Both the position numbers and the translations under genes were made by a program. Shown here one piece after another: positions 47,567-56,175 of a DNA stretch of 60,093 nucleotides. The stretch is taken from the NCBI RefSeq assembly GCF_014204325.1, contig NZ_JACHKT010000033.1:1-60093 (forward strand). Reading direction: 5' to 3'. Position 1 is the first letter of the stretch. Every line of letters starts with the position of its first letter. The notes below the pieces were generated by a model. That model ran no database searches, was not told the origin of the DNA, and saw nothing but the letters and a program-made list of their open reading frames with translations. The stretch is from Arcicella rosea. GTDB taxonomy: Bacteria > Bacteroidota > Bacteroidia > Cytophagales > Spirosomataceae.

Positions 47567-48406
47567 ATGATACTAACAAAGCCAATTTTCACGGTTGACC
47601 TTTTACCGAAACTTGACGAAAAGTTGATCGAAGTACTTCAATCTCTTTCTCCACAAGACTGGGAAAAACAAAGTATCGCTCCACTTTGGAACGTAAAAGA
47701 TATTGCTTTGCATTTGTTAGATGGAAATATCAGGGCATTATCAATGCTGAGAGACCAATATTTTGGCGTGATTCCTGAAAGTATTAATTCATATCAAGAT
47801 TTACTTGATTACCTCAATAAATTAAATCATGATTGGGTAACGGCAATGAAAAGAGTAAGCCCAAAAATCATTATTGAATTACTCACTTCAACTGGAAAGG
47901 AATACTGCGAATACCTAAAAACACTCGACCCTTTCGAGCCAGCAACATTTTCAGTTGCTTGGGCTGGCGAGGAGCAATCGTCAAATTGGTTTCATATCGC
48001 AAGAGAATACACAGAAAAATGGCATCATCAACAACAAATTAGGTTTGCAGTTGGGCAAACGGCTGAACTTTTAACTCAAGAATTTTACTTCCCCTATTTA
48101 GAAACATCCATGCGAGCTTTGCCACATCATTATAGAAATGTAGAAGCATCTAAAGGAGCATTAATAAAATTCAGCATCAGCGGTGATGGTGGCGGAGATT
48201 GGTTCATTGAATTTGATGGAAAACAATGGTATTTAACACTAAATCCTTCTCAAAAACCTGTTACCGAAGTAACAATAGAAGGAGAAATTGCTTGGAGAAT
48301 TTTTACAAAAGGAATCAATAAACAAAGAGCTGCCAAACAGATAAGTATTAAAGGAAACCAATTATTCGGTGAAAAAATACTTAATATGTTGGCAGTAATG
48401 GCTTAA
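47567..48406 (+). CDS. Maleylpyruvate isomerase/DinB-like thiol-dependent enzyme
   Basis: 279 residues. The N-terminal DinB-like bundle (about 15-160) has WNVKDIALHLLDGN and REYTEKWHHQQQIRFAVG, matching the mycothiol-dependent maleylpyruvate isomerase (TIGR03083-like) family metal sites. The C-terminal half has an SCP2-like fold (SISGDGGGDWFIEFDGKQW). Since this phylum uses bacillithiol rather than mycothiol, the thiol cofactor is probably bacillithiol (inference). It stands alone. Confidence 0.8.
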   Translation: MILTKPIFTVDLLPKLDEKLIEVLQSLSPQDWEKQSIAPLWNVKDIALHLLDGNIRALSMLRDQYFGVIPESINSYQDLLDYLNKLNHDWVTAMKRVSPKIIIELLTSTGKEYCEYLKTLDPFEPATFSVAWAGEEQSSNWFHIAREYTEKWHHQQQIRFAVGQTAELLTQEFYFPYLETSMRALPHHYRNVEASKGALIKFSISGDGGGDWFIEFDGKQWYLTLNPSQKPVTEVTIEGEIAWRIFTKGINKQRAAKQISIKGNQLFGEKILNMLAVMA

Positions 48407-48448
48407 AAGGCGACCCATACATAGAATTACTAAAGGTGAAAGTATAAA

Positions 48449-48491
48449 AAATAGTCTGATATATCTTCCCAAAAAGACAATCAGACTATTT
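48449..48491. terminator. Terminator between convergent genes
   Basis: AAATAGTCTGAT / ATCAGACTATTT, 12-bp stem with a 19-base loop. Confidence 0.65.
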
Positions 48492-48506
48492 AGCATCTAT
48501 CAATTT

Positions 48507-49907
48507 TTATGGATTTTGATAGACAGAAATACCACTGGCGGGTGGTGTTGCAGTTAAGGTATTAGCAAAAATTGTCTTATTAAACCTTGTGGGGTTTGTT
48601 AAATAATATTTTATTACTTCCGAAGTCACATAAGGTGCTGCAAAAGATGAACCACTTTGTGCTAAACTGTTAGGAACATTATGTTTACAATTTTCATCCG
48701 CTTTTACTGTAAAATTGATGTTCTTTCCTGATTTCGATTGATTCTGACAAATTGTACCGCTTTTACTAGTTACTGAAATCACATTGGTTCCTAAAGTATC
48801 ATTACCCGCATAGCAAGCAGGCCAGAATTTCTCATCATCAATATCCAGATTATCATTTCCTGCTGAACAAATTAAAACCATACCAGCATTTTGTAAATCT
48901 TTCAATACAGCAGAAAAAACTGCATCTGATTGTTTCAAATAAGTACCCCAACTCGCATTGACGATGTTAATATTATTTTTATGGGCATAAATTAAAGCAC
49001 AAACATTGTGATATAAATCTCCAGCATAATTTTCGTCAAAAGTCTTTAAACCGACTAATTGAATTTGGTCTTTTTTAGGAGCATTTTGGATAATAATTCT
49101 CGACACTTTAGTGCCATGAATGTCTGCGTTGTTATCTTGAATTTGATTGGTATTGTTCAAGAAATTATAATCCAAACCAGTAGTAAAATATCCATCATTA
49201 AAACTCTCTGCATTAAAACCAGTATCAATAATTCCAACCAAGACTTTCCCCTTCGCTCCATTTGGAACAATCGTTTGATTCGCTCCTTTAGCATTCACTA
49301 AAAACGAAACAGAATCAAGTGGAATACTTTCAGTACTTGGAATTGGCACAATATCATGTGGCGGTGGTCCACTACCAATTACTCCTCCATCTGGATTAGG
49401 AATTGTATTAATCAAGTGTAAATCTTTTCCAGAAAGAAGAATAAAGTTTTTATCACACTTACAATTATTAACAGTATCAATTTCAACTTTGATTAAATCT
49501 GTAACATCGAAAAGTTGCCCAACTCTGTCTGTAATTCCGGGAGTCTCTTGTGACGAAGCAACTGCACTTGAATCTGCCACAAGACTTTTATTGCCGAATA
49601 AAATTTCCCATTTCCAATAAGCTTCTAACTCTTTTTGAAATTCTGCAATTACTTCTTGTCTCCTAGCTTCGGTAGTATCTGATTTACCAAAATATACTAC
49701 TTGCTTATCTTTTAAAACATAACCTGTTCCTTCCACATAAGAGTAGGGAAAGACATCTGGTTTGGCTTGAATCAGCGAATCAATTTTAGTTTTAATTGGT
49801 GCAACTATTTCTTTCCTAGCACTACTAGGTTTTAAACCCATAAAGTAAAAAAATAGGACTACCAGTAAAACGATGGAGAGTAGAAGTAATAATAGTGATC
49901 TTCTCAT
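48507..49907 (-). CDS. Membrane-anchored subtilisin-like serine protease (S8)
   Basis: 466 residues. An N-terminal hydrophobic segment (4-24) works as signal anchor or signal peptide. Residues 30-200 form a prodomain-like region with a Cys pair (CKC at 149-151). Catalytic triad: Asp228 in GIIDTG, His264 in DIHGTKVS, Ser421 in SGSSFAAPYV, with oxyanion Asn351 in CSAGND. All intact, so probably active. It is the last gene of a leftward three-gene operon with a sigma factor and a membrane TPR protein. Confidence 0.9.
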   Translation of the reverse strand: MRRSLLLLLLSIVLLVVLFFYFMGLKPSSARKEIVAPIKTKIDSLIQAKPDVFPYSYVEGTGYVLKDKQVVYFGKSDTTEARRQEVIAEFQKELEAYWKWEILFGNKSLVADSSAVASSQETPGITDRVGQLFDVTDLIKVEIDTVNNCKCDKNFILLSGKDLHLINTIPNPDGGVIGSGPPPHDIVPIPSTESIPLDSVSFLVNAKGANQTIVPNGAKGKVLVGIIDTGFNAESFNDGYFTTGLDYNFLNNTNQIQDNNADIHGTKVSRIIIQNAPKKDQIQLVGLKTFDENYAGDLYHNVCALIYAHKNNINIVNASWGTYLKQSDAVFSAVLKDLQNAGMVLICSAGNDNLDIDDEKFWPACYAGNDTLGTNVISVTSKSGTICQNQSKSGKNINFTVKADENCKHNVPNSLAQSGSSFAAPYVTSEVIKYYLTNPTRFNKTIFANTLTATPPASGISVYQNP

Positions 49908-49939
49908 AGCAATTGAATATTAAGTTAAAATTGAGGCAG

Positions 49940-50653
49940 TTATAATTGTTTAAGTATTTCAATGGCAGTCTGTTTTCCTTCTAAATCATTATTAATTACT
50001 TCATTGAGTAATTCCTCTATAGCTTTTTTGTTCAAAGGTTTAATTTTCATCAATGCTAGAGCTTCATAGAATTTCCCTGGATTGGCAAATAGGTTTTCCT
50101 GTTCACCTAATTCATGAAAACGAATTACTGCTTTTTGATAATCGCCTAATTTCAATGCTGTAATGCCAGATACTTTTAAAACTTCTGCACTGTCAGGTTT
50201 TCTTTCTAACATTTCCTCAAAAACAGATTGAGCATTATTAAATGCTTTTTGATTGAAAAATCTCAAACCCATTTGTAAACTATCTGTGCTACCATCCATT
50301 TTCACAGGCAAATTCTCAAAATGCTCTTGGATATACACATCAGCAATTTCGTCAGCGTTTACACCATTCTTTTGAACAAAAACCCATGTAATAAATGCGA
50401 TAAGAACCGAAGCGGCGATACCCGTAATCCATCCGTTCAGACGAATTTTATTATTTTTCGCTAGCTTTTTTCTAAGCTCTTCAAACTCCTGTTTCCTCTT
50501 TTCTTTGGCATTTTCACGGGCGGCAATTTTAGTGTTTAAATAAAATGCTACTTCGTTTGCCAAAGTTGTATCATTCGCCAATTGTGTTTCAAACAATTGA
50601 CGCTCTTCATTACTTAAAGTATTATTAAAATATGATTCAATTCTTTCTAACAT
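49940..50653 (-). CDS. Membrane TPR protein, putative anti-sigma partner
   Basis: 237 residues. An N-terminal cytoplasmic helical part about 1-70 (ESYFNNTLSNEERQLFETQL, charged coil), one membrane helix about 75-93 (WITGIAASVLIAFITWVFV), then TPR-like repeats outside (MGLRFFNQKAFNNAQSVFEEM, ALKLGDYQKAVIRFHELGE). This layout is that of anti-sigma factors with an outer sensor domain; no canonical zinc motif is seen. It sits between the sigma-factor and protease genes. Confidence 0.8.
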   Translation of the reverse strand: MLERIESYFNNTLSNEERQLFETQLANDTTLANEVAFYLNTKIAARENAKEKRKQEFEELRKKLAKNNKIRLNGWITGIAASVLIAFITWVFVQKNGVNADEIADVYIQEHFENLPVKMDGSTDSLQMGLRFFNQKAFNNAQSVFEEMLERKPDSAEVLKVSGITALKLGDYQKAVIRFHELGEQENLFANPGKFYEALALMKIKPLNKKAIEELLNEVINNDLEGKQTAIEILKQL

Positions 50654-50732
50654 CTTCTTACAATTTTAATTGATTAATAGAAACAGAACGTATTCTTTAG
50701 ATTCGGAAAAAGGTATCAAAAAAATTACAAGT

Positions 50733-51323
50733 TCAAATTTGTTTGTACAAGGCTTTTAATTTTTCTAAACATCTCAAACGACTCGTTTTCACTACTCCAG
50801 CAGACTGATAACCCATTTCAAAAGCTATTTTTTCATCTGCTAAACCTTCGCTCCAAGCCATCATCATTTGTTGACACTTCTCTCCTATTTGTTTAATCTT
50901 GGTTCTTAGAATATTTACTTCGTTTTCAGACACCATTTTTTGTAAAATACTCTTGGTTTCATCTGGCACAGCGACTAATAAATCATCTATTGATTCAGTT
51001 TTATAGACGCTCATCTTGTTAGTCGAAGCTTTTCGTAAGAAGTCAACACATTTATTAGAAAAAATTTGAAAAAGATATGTTTTTAAGGAAGATTTGCCTT
51101 CAAAGCGTTTATTTAAGATATTTTCGATAACAGCAAGAATGGTATCAGAGTATAAACTTGCTGCCTCATCCTCAGAAAGTTGATGTTTAAACGTAGCATC
51201 TTTCATCAAATAAGCGAATTGTTCGTACAGCTTATTTTCAGTAGCTCTTTTTAGTACTGAGTCACCTAAAATTCCTGACAAAATCTCATCATCCGATACT
51301 ATTCCACGAGCAAAAAAAATCAT
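50733..51323 (-). CDS. Sigma-70 family RNA polymerase sigma factor
   Basis: 196 residues. Region 2 is ILAVIENILNKRFEGKSSLKTYLFQIFSNKCVDFLRKAS; region 4 has the C-terminal helix-turn-helix GLADEKIAFEMGYQSAGVVKTSRLRCLEKLK. The size and two-domain form are ECF-like. Region 2 is less conserved than typical ECF factors. It heads the operon with the TPR protein and the S8 protease, a conserved Bacteroidota arrangement in my recollection. Confidence 0.88.
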   Translation of the reverse strand: MIFFARGIVSDDEILSGILGDSVLKRATENKLYEQFAYLMKDATFKHQLSEDEAASLYSDTILAVIENILNKRFEGKSSLKTYLFQIFSNKCVDFLRKASTNKMSVYKTESIDDLLVAVPDETKSILQKMVSENEVNILRTKIKQIGEKCQQMMMAWSEGLADEKIAFEMGYQSAGVVKTSRLRCLEKLKALYKQI

Positions 51324-51553
51324 TTCGATAAAGGTTAGTTAAACAATTTTAGTAGTTTTTGTTTGGAGGAGGTGCTAAGAAGCATTATCAATAAATTAAT
51401 ATTTTTAAACTTCTTTTTGGAAGATGTATTTTCATACAAAAAGGCAAAAACAGACATTTGAATCCGTTTTTTCACAAAAATAGAAAAAGTTTTCAATTGG
51501 CTAAATAAAACATTTAATAGCCAATTGAAAACCAAGAATTAAAAATTAATATT

Positions 51554-52609
51554 TTATTTAAAAAACGTCCCTGTAGTTGTCGTTAAAAAATCATTAAAGT
51601 CAATATCTTCTTGTTTAATAAATCCTTTTTGTGGTAATTTCTTGTCCGCTACCATTTCAATAACACTCACGATTGAAGCAGCTGTTGTCCATGAAATTGC
51701 TCGCCAATGTTTTCCATCAATCAAAATGGGCGAATAAGCCTTATAAAATTCTTCTCTTTCTATAACGCCATTTTTCCAACCTTCCACTACAGCATATACG
51801 TAAACAACATCTTCTTGCACAGGCGGTTTGGCTTCTGTAATAATTTCTTCTAATAATTCTCTGCGATTTTTTAAGATTAATTCATAGAGTAAAAACTTCA
51901 TTAACTTTCCATGACCGGGATAGCGAATCGTTTTATAATTCAGTGTATCAACTTTTCCTTCAAAAGTTTCACACATAGTACCTAAGCCTCCAGAAGTACT
52001 AAAAGCTTCGAATTCATTTCCTTCAATATTGATGGTTTCTAAACCATCCAAAGCTGATACTAATTTCAATTTCCCATTATGAATTACTTCGCAATCGTTG
52101 ATATACTCATTAATCACGCCCGCTGGCGACCACGTAAAAGAGTATCCCAGCAGTCCATTGGGGTATTTTGGCAATGCACCAACTCTTAATTCAATATCTC
52201 GAAGCTTGGTAAAACGTTTGGCTAAATCTGCACCAACAATACCTATCAAGCCCGGAGCCAAGCCACATTGTGGTGCTAAAACTGCTGTACTTCCCTCCTC
52301 TGCCATTTTTCGGATAGCACTTGTAGTTGGTACATCTTCTGTTAAATCAAAATAATGTTTCCCGTTTTTATGAGCCGTTTGAGCAATCTTTAAATTCAAA
52401 TTATAGGGCATACAAGAAACGATAGCATCAAATGTTGGAATTAAATTTTCCAAAAAAGTTAAGTCTGTAACATCACCTTTGATTACTTCAAAAGGAATTG
52501 CTGATGAAGGAGAATTCTTATCTAAACCCTTTACTTCAAATCGTTTGGACAATAGAATCCCCACCAATGAGCCGACTTTGCCCATCCCAATTACTAATAT
52601 ATTTTTCAT
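51554..52609 (-). CDS. Saccharopine dehydrogenase family protein
   Basis: 351 residues. N-terminal NAD(P)-binding loop GMGKVGSLVG, then the saccharopine dehydrogenase landmarks [20 protein letters not shown] and VLAPQCGLAPGLIGIVGADL. The C-terminal SDH domain has RVGALPKYPNGLLGYSFTWSP. It is shorter than yeast or plant saccharopine dehydrogenase. Context: immediately downstream of a 2-oxoadipate dioxygenase and an ALDH7-type enzyme, which supports oxidation of saccharopine to 2-aminoadipate semialdehyde and glutamate. Confidence 0.88.
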   Translation of the reverse strand: MKNILVIGMGKVGSLVGILLSKRFEVKGLDKNSPSSAIPFEVIKGDVTDLTFLENLIPTFDAIVSCMPYNLNLKIAQTAHKNGKHYFDLTEDVPTTSAIRKMAEEGSTAVLAPQCGLAPGLIGIVGADLAKRFTKLRDIELRVGALPKYPNGLLGYSFTWSPAGVINEYINDCEVIHNGKLKLVSALDGLETINIEGNEFEAFSTSGGLGTMCETFEGKVDTLNYKTIRYPGHGKLMKFLLYELILKNRRELLEEIITEAKPPVQEDVVYVYAVVEGWKNGVIEREEFYKAYSPILIDGKHWRAISWTTAASIVSVIEMVADKKLPQKGFIKQEDIDFNDFLTTTTGTFFK

Positions 52610-52626
52610 GATTTTATTCGATTAGC

Positions 52627-52775
52627 TGTCAGCTTTTAGGCAAGTCTAAAAACTGACAGTTTTTGAGAAATGAAGTTTACTTGTTGTGAAGTGTCGAGTT
52701 TTGATTGCATAACAAGCTTACTAAACTCGTTTGAAAATGCCGAAATCCGATTACTGAAATCCGAAAACCAAACTC
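52627..52775. repeat. Word repeats and hairpin between two leftward genes
   Basis: CTGTCAGCTTTTAG / CTAAAAACTGACAG hairpin (52627-52660), then CCGAAATCCGATTACTGAAA words up to the DUF1338 stop. Confidence 0.6.
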
Positions 52776-53696
52776 CTAATTTCTTTTTGTCATTTCAAAA
52801 AGATTGGTTGCTTGTTCGCCTAAGAAACCATCAAACCAAACTTTTTTACCATCCGTTTCAAGGTATCCTCTTTCGGCTAATTCGTAATAAGCATACGACC
52901 AACTAAGTGTTCCTAAACTTCCATCCACTTCAATCACTGGACAATCTTCATCAATGGCTTGGGTTGAACTTTGGCGGAGTTTACTTCCTTTTTCACCTTC
53001 AATCGCAGGTTTTATCGGTACACCTATACCTTCCAAGGCTGCCATTGTGCCTTCAATTCCATCCCATTCTGGTACATTTTGATAATTAATATAAGCCGTA
53101 AAATGGTTGACTGAATTACCATGCAAGAGCGTCCAAGCAGCAAATTGAGATTCTTGATTAACCGCTAGAATTGTTTCCTTTTTAACTGGAGACCAAGTAC
53201 GAGCAAAATATTTCACTAATGCTTCCACTAAACGGTCGGCTTCGGCAGAAATCAATTCTTTATTATGTTTTAAAGAAGCTAATAATTGACGAGCTTCACC
53301 AGCTAACAAATCAGGAGCATCTTTCACAGCTTCATTAATCAGATCTTGTGTTGCTTCTGAAAGTTCAGTTACTTCTAATTGTGTTACAAAAAATTTCGGA
53401 AAATTAATATTGGTAGGGTGTTGATAATGAAATGAATTCAAATGTTTTGAAGGAAAAGAATAGGGTGATATTTTTTCATAACCCATGGCTTCAAGTATTT
53501 CTGAAATCGCTGAAATACCCGCTGGTTGCTTACCTGTTAATGTGTTGAAAGTACGGAAAGCACAATGGTCATTCACTATATTTCCACCTTTTGATAACAC
53601 CAAGTCTGCATATTGTTTTGCATATTTTACTCTTTGGCAATAGCCCTCCCAGAGCTTTTCCATGAGAGATTTAGTGATTGTTTCTTGCGTTTTCAT
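52776..53696 (-). CDS. DUF1338 protein, 2-oxoadipate dioxygenase/decarboxylase-like
   Basis: 306 residues. DUF1338 (HglS/YdcJ) enzymes are Fe(II) oxygenases that turn 2-oxoadipate into D-2-hydroxyglutarate in lysine breakdown. Visible family motifs: VNDHCAFRTFNT (metal His in NDHCAFRTF), WTLLHGNSVNHFTAYIN (second His) and CPVIEVDGSLGTLSWSYAYYELAERGY (metal Glu region). It shows full-length agreement and lies between the lysine-linked ALDH and saccharopine dehydrogenase genes. Assignment to the oxoadipate reaction rests on family plus context. Confidence 0.88.
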   Translation of the reverse strand: MKTQETITKSLMEKLWEGYCQRVKYAKQYADLVLSKGGNIVNDHCAFRTFNTLTGKQPAGISAISEILEAMGYEKISPYSFPSKHLNSFHYQHPTNINFPKFFVTQLEVTELSEATQDLINEAVKDAPDLLAGEARQLLASLKHNKELISAEADRLVEALVKYFARTWSPVKKETILAVNQESQFAAWTLLHGNSVNHFTAYINYQNVPEWDGIEGTMAALEGIGVPIKPAIEGEKGSKLRQSSTQAIDEDCPVIEVDGSLGTLSWSYAYYELAERGYLETDGKKVWFDGFLGEQATNLFEMTKRN

Positions 53697-53710
53697 AATT
53701 ATATAATTAG

Positions 53711-53830
53711 TTGTGAATGAGTGATTTAGTGAATGAGTGATTGAATGAGTTGTGAATTAATGAACGATTTGAAAGGTAAATAATAGAATTACAAAAAATC
53801 ACTCATTCACAACTCACTCAATCACTAACT
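53711..53830. repeat. Word-repeat hairpin (GAATGAGTGA words)
   Basis: Left arm words GTGAATGAGTGATT, GAATGAGTGATTGAATGAGT and right arm AATCACTCATTCACAACTCA, CTCAATCACTAACT are complementary around about 45 bases. The right arm runs into the ALDH stop at 53829. Confidence 0.6.
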
Positions 53831-55355
53831 ATAAATTAAATTTTATTCCTTGTGCCAAAGGCAATTGTTTGCCGTAATTGATGGTATTGGTTTGTCGCCT
53901 CATATAAGCTTTCCAAGCGTCAGAGCCAGATTCTCTTCCGCCACCTGTTTCTTTTTCTCCACCAAAAGCTCCGCCGATTTCTGCACCAGAAGTACCAATA
54001 TTTACATTAGCAATGCCACAATCTGAGCCATTTACTGATAAAAACATTTCTGCTTCTCGCATATTCAAAGTAAAGATTGAAGACGACAAGCCTTGTGGTA
54101 CATCATTCTGAATATCAATTGCTTCTTCAATGGTTGAATACGACATAAGGTACAAAATTGGAGCGAAAGTTTCATGCTTTACAATCCTGAAATCGGGCTT
54201 TACTTCAGCAATACAAGGCTTCACATAACAACCAGATTCGTAGCCATCACCTAAAAGTACTTCTGCATCAACCAACATTTTTCCACCTTCTTGATGTACC
54301 GCTTCAACAGCGGCATTATATGCTTCAACAGCTTTGCTATCAATTAATGGGCCGACATGATTATTTTCATCTAAAGGATTCCCAATCCGTAATTGTTGAT
54401 ATGCTTTTATTAAACGTTCTTTTACTGATTCGTAAATTGACTCATGAATAATTAATCTTCTGGTAGAAGTACAACGCTGACCAGCCGTACCCACTGCTCC
54501 AAACACTACGGCAGGAATGGCTATGTTTAAATCTGCATTCTCGGTAATGATAATGGCATTATTTCCGCCCAATTCTAATAAACTTTTGCCCATTCTTGCG
54601 GCAACCGTTGCTCCAACAATTTTTCCCATTCGGGTTGAACCTGTGGCTGAAATCAAAGGCACTCTGGTATCTGAACTAAGCCATTCTCCTACTTGATAAT
54701 CGCCAGTAATAATATTAGAAACACCTTCGGGAATATTATTTTCTTTTAATACTGAAGTAATAATATGCTGACAAGCAATAGCTGTCAATGGTGTTTTTTC
54801 AGAAGGTTTCCAGATACAAACATCGCCACAAACCCAAGCAATCATGGCATTCCAAGACCAAACGGCAACAGGAAAATTAAACGCAGAAATAATGCCAACG
54901 ATTCCTAAAGGATGATATTGTTCGTACATTCTGTGTTCTGGACGTTCGGAGTGCATCGTTAATCCATACAATTGGCGAGATAAACCTACAGCAAAATCAC
55001 AGATGTCGATGATTTCTTGTACTTCGCCTAAGCCTTCTTGTAAACTTTTCCCCATTTCATACGAAACTAATTTCCCAAGTTCAGCCTTGTATTCACGGAA
55101 AGCCATTCCCATTTGTCTAACAATTTCGCCACGGCGAGGTGCAGGAATATTTCCCCAAGTTTTAAAAGCATCATTAGCCTTTTCAACAACTTGTTGATAA
55201 TCTTGAAAAGTAGTTTTTGTGACCTGAGCAATCAATTGATTATCTACAGGCGAAAAGGAATCGAGTAATTCTTCACCAGACGACCAAGCCTGTAAACCAG
55301 TACTTGTTCCGAAATTGACGGATTTAATGTTTAATTTTTCTAAAATAGTTTGCAT
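53829..55355 (-). CDS. ALDH7-type aldehyde dehydrogenase, probable 2-aminoadipate semialdehyde dehydrogenase
   Basis: 508 residues from ATG 55355 (a TTG at 55370 is in frame but less likely). ALDH fold with FNFPVAVWSWN, the NAD site ISATGSTRMGKIV, catalytic Glu in LELGGNNAI and catalytic Cys in TAGQRCTSTRRL. The antiquitin (ALDH7) family features are IANVNIGTSGAEIGGAFGGEKETGGGRESGSDAW near the C-terminus, read in pieces. In this operon it likely oxidises 2-aminoadipate semialdehyde to 2-aminoadipate. Confidence 0.92.
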   Translation of the reverse strand: MQTILEKLNIKSVNFGTSTGLQAWSSGEELLDSFSPVDNQLIAQVTKTTFQDYQQVVEKANDAFKTWGNIPAPRRGEIVRQMGMAFREYKAELGKLVSYEMGKSLQEGLGEVQEIIDICDFAVGLSRQLYGLTMHSERPEHRMYEQYHPLGIVGIISAFNFPVAVWSWNAMIAWVCGDVCIWKPSEKTPLTAIACQHIITSVLKENNIPEGVSNIITGDYQVGEWLSSDTRVPLISATGSTRMGKIVGATVAARMGKSLLELGGNNAIIITENADLNIAIPAVVFGAVGTAGQRCTSTRRLIIHESIYESVKERLIKAYQQLRIGNPLDENNHVGPLIDSKAVEAYNAAVEAVHQEGGKMLVDAEVLLGDGYESGCYVKPCIAEVKPDFRIVKHETFAPILYLMSYSTIEEAIDIQNDVPQGLSSSIFTLNMREAEMFLSVNGSDCGIANVNIGTSGAEIGGAFGGEKETGGGRESGSDAWKAYMRRQTNTINYGKQLPLAQGIKFNL

Positions 55356-55824
55356 GACGAGAAAGCTCAACTTTTAGAGTTGATTTATTTAATTTTTCCA
55401 AGAACTAATCTCCCAGAACAAAATATTAGTAAATATTGATTTTTCCGAAATCTATGCTCAATTATTCTAATTTGCAAGCACTTCAACCATACACAATATA
55501 CGTAACAACCCTTCAAAAATATTAATATTCTAAGTCTAAAAAATTTTAGGCTATGCTAAAATTAGAGATTGTAGTATTTTTATGAGAAAAAAAATTACAA
55601 ATATTTTTCAAAAAAAATATTTCTCTTGCAACGTTTTATACTTTTCTGACATCTTATAGACAAACCTAATTCCATTCATCCTTTTTCTTAACCACTTGTA
55701 CAGATTTTAACAAAATTATGGTATTATGTATTGCATAGTACCTAACAAAACACTTAACTTTGTATTGTAATTAAAGAACCACTCCTGCGACACATATATA
55801 GAACATTTAAAACGAATCATAACG
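55356..55824. other. AT-rich gap upstream of the ALDH and small-secreted-protein genes
   Basis: About 470 bases with the promoter of the rightward gene (TTG at 55733 and TAACTTTG at 55755, 19-base spacing) and otherwise no recognised RNA, repeat or ORF. Confidence 0.4.
55733..55762 (+). promoter_or_regulatory. Bacteroidota -33/-7 promoter
   Basis: TTG at 55733-55735 and TAACTTTG at 55755-55762, 19 bases apart, 63 bases before ATG 55825. This is the clearest -33/-7 pair in the window. Confidence 0.6.
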
Positions 55825-56058
55825 ATGAAATCTTTTACAATTGCTCTTACATTATTTGCGGTTATCACTTTATCTAATAACACATTAGCCATCGGATTTC
55901 CACATAATTTGCTGTCAGGAAAGAAGGTTGAAAGAAAAGACATAAAGTCAAAAAATATTATTCCTGATATTCAGAAAAAAACAATATTGAATAAGGAAAG
56001 TCGTTTATTAAGTATTGGAAGCAGAATTTTACTTCAAGCTTTTAAGCGTGAAGAATAA
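55825..56058 (+). CDS. Small secreted hypothetical protein
   Basis: 77 residues. Clear signal peptide (MKSFTIALTLFAVITLSNNT, cleavage near LAIG), then about 53 mature residues, basic (lysine/arginine-rich) with no cysteine and no recognised domain. It has a good promoter and a terminator (CGACCTTAGGTCG and GCC-N6-GGC before T5), so it is very probably expressed. Confidence 0.65.
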   Translation: MKSFTIALTLFAVITLSNNTLAIGFPHNLLSGKKVERKDIKSKNIIPDIQKKTILNKESRLLSIGSRILLQAFKREE

Positions 56059-56071
56059 CAATAATCTTACT

Positions 56072-56107
56072 CGACCTTAGGTCGAATTTGCCTTAATTGG
56101 CATTTTT
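56072..56107 (+). terminator. Terminator after the small secreted protein
   Basis: CGACC/GGTCG stem (56072-56084) and a TGCC / GGCA stem followed by TTTTT. Confidence 0.55.
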
Positions 56108-56146
56108 AGAACACATTATCTATTTAGTTTTGGTTTAAGGATGATT

Positions 56147-56175
56147 TGTAGCGAAGCCTTTTAGGTTTCGCTACA
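56147..56175. terminator. Hairpin at the miaA end
   Basis: TGTAGCGAAGCC / GGTTTCGCTACA, 12 bp with one mismatch; covers the miaA stop at 56171-56173. Confidence 0.5.

Noticed and set aside
51335-51535. 66-codon minus-strand ORF upstream of the sigma factor gene
   Set aside because: AT-rich promoter-region frame with no domain; CAAAAATA at 51475 reads as a minus-strand -7 element inside it.
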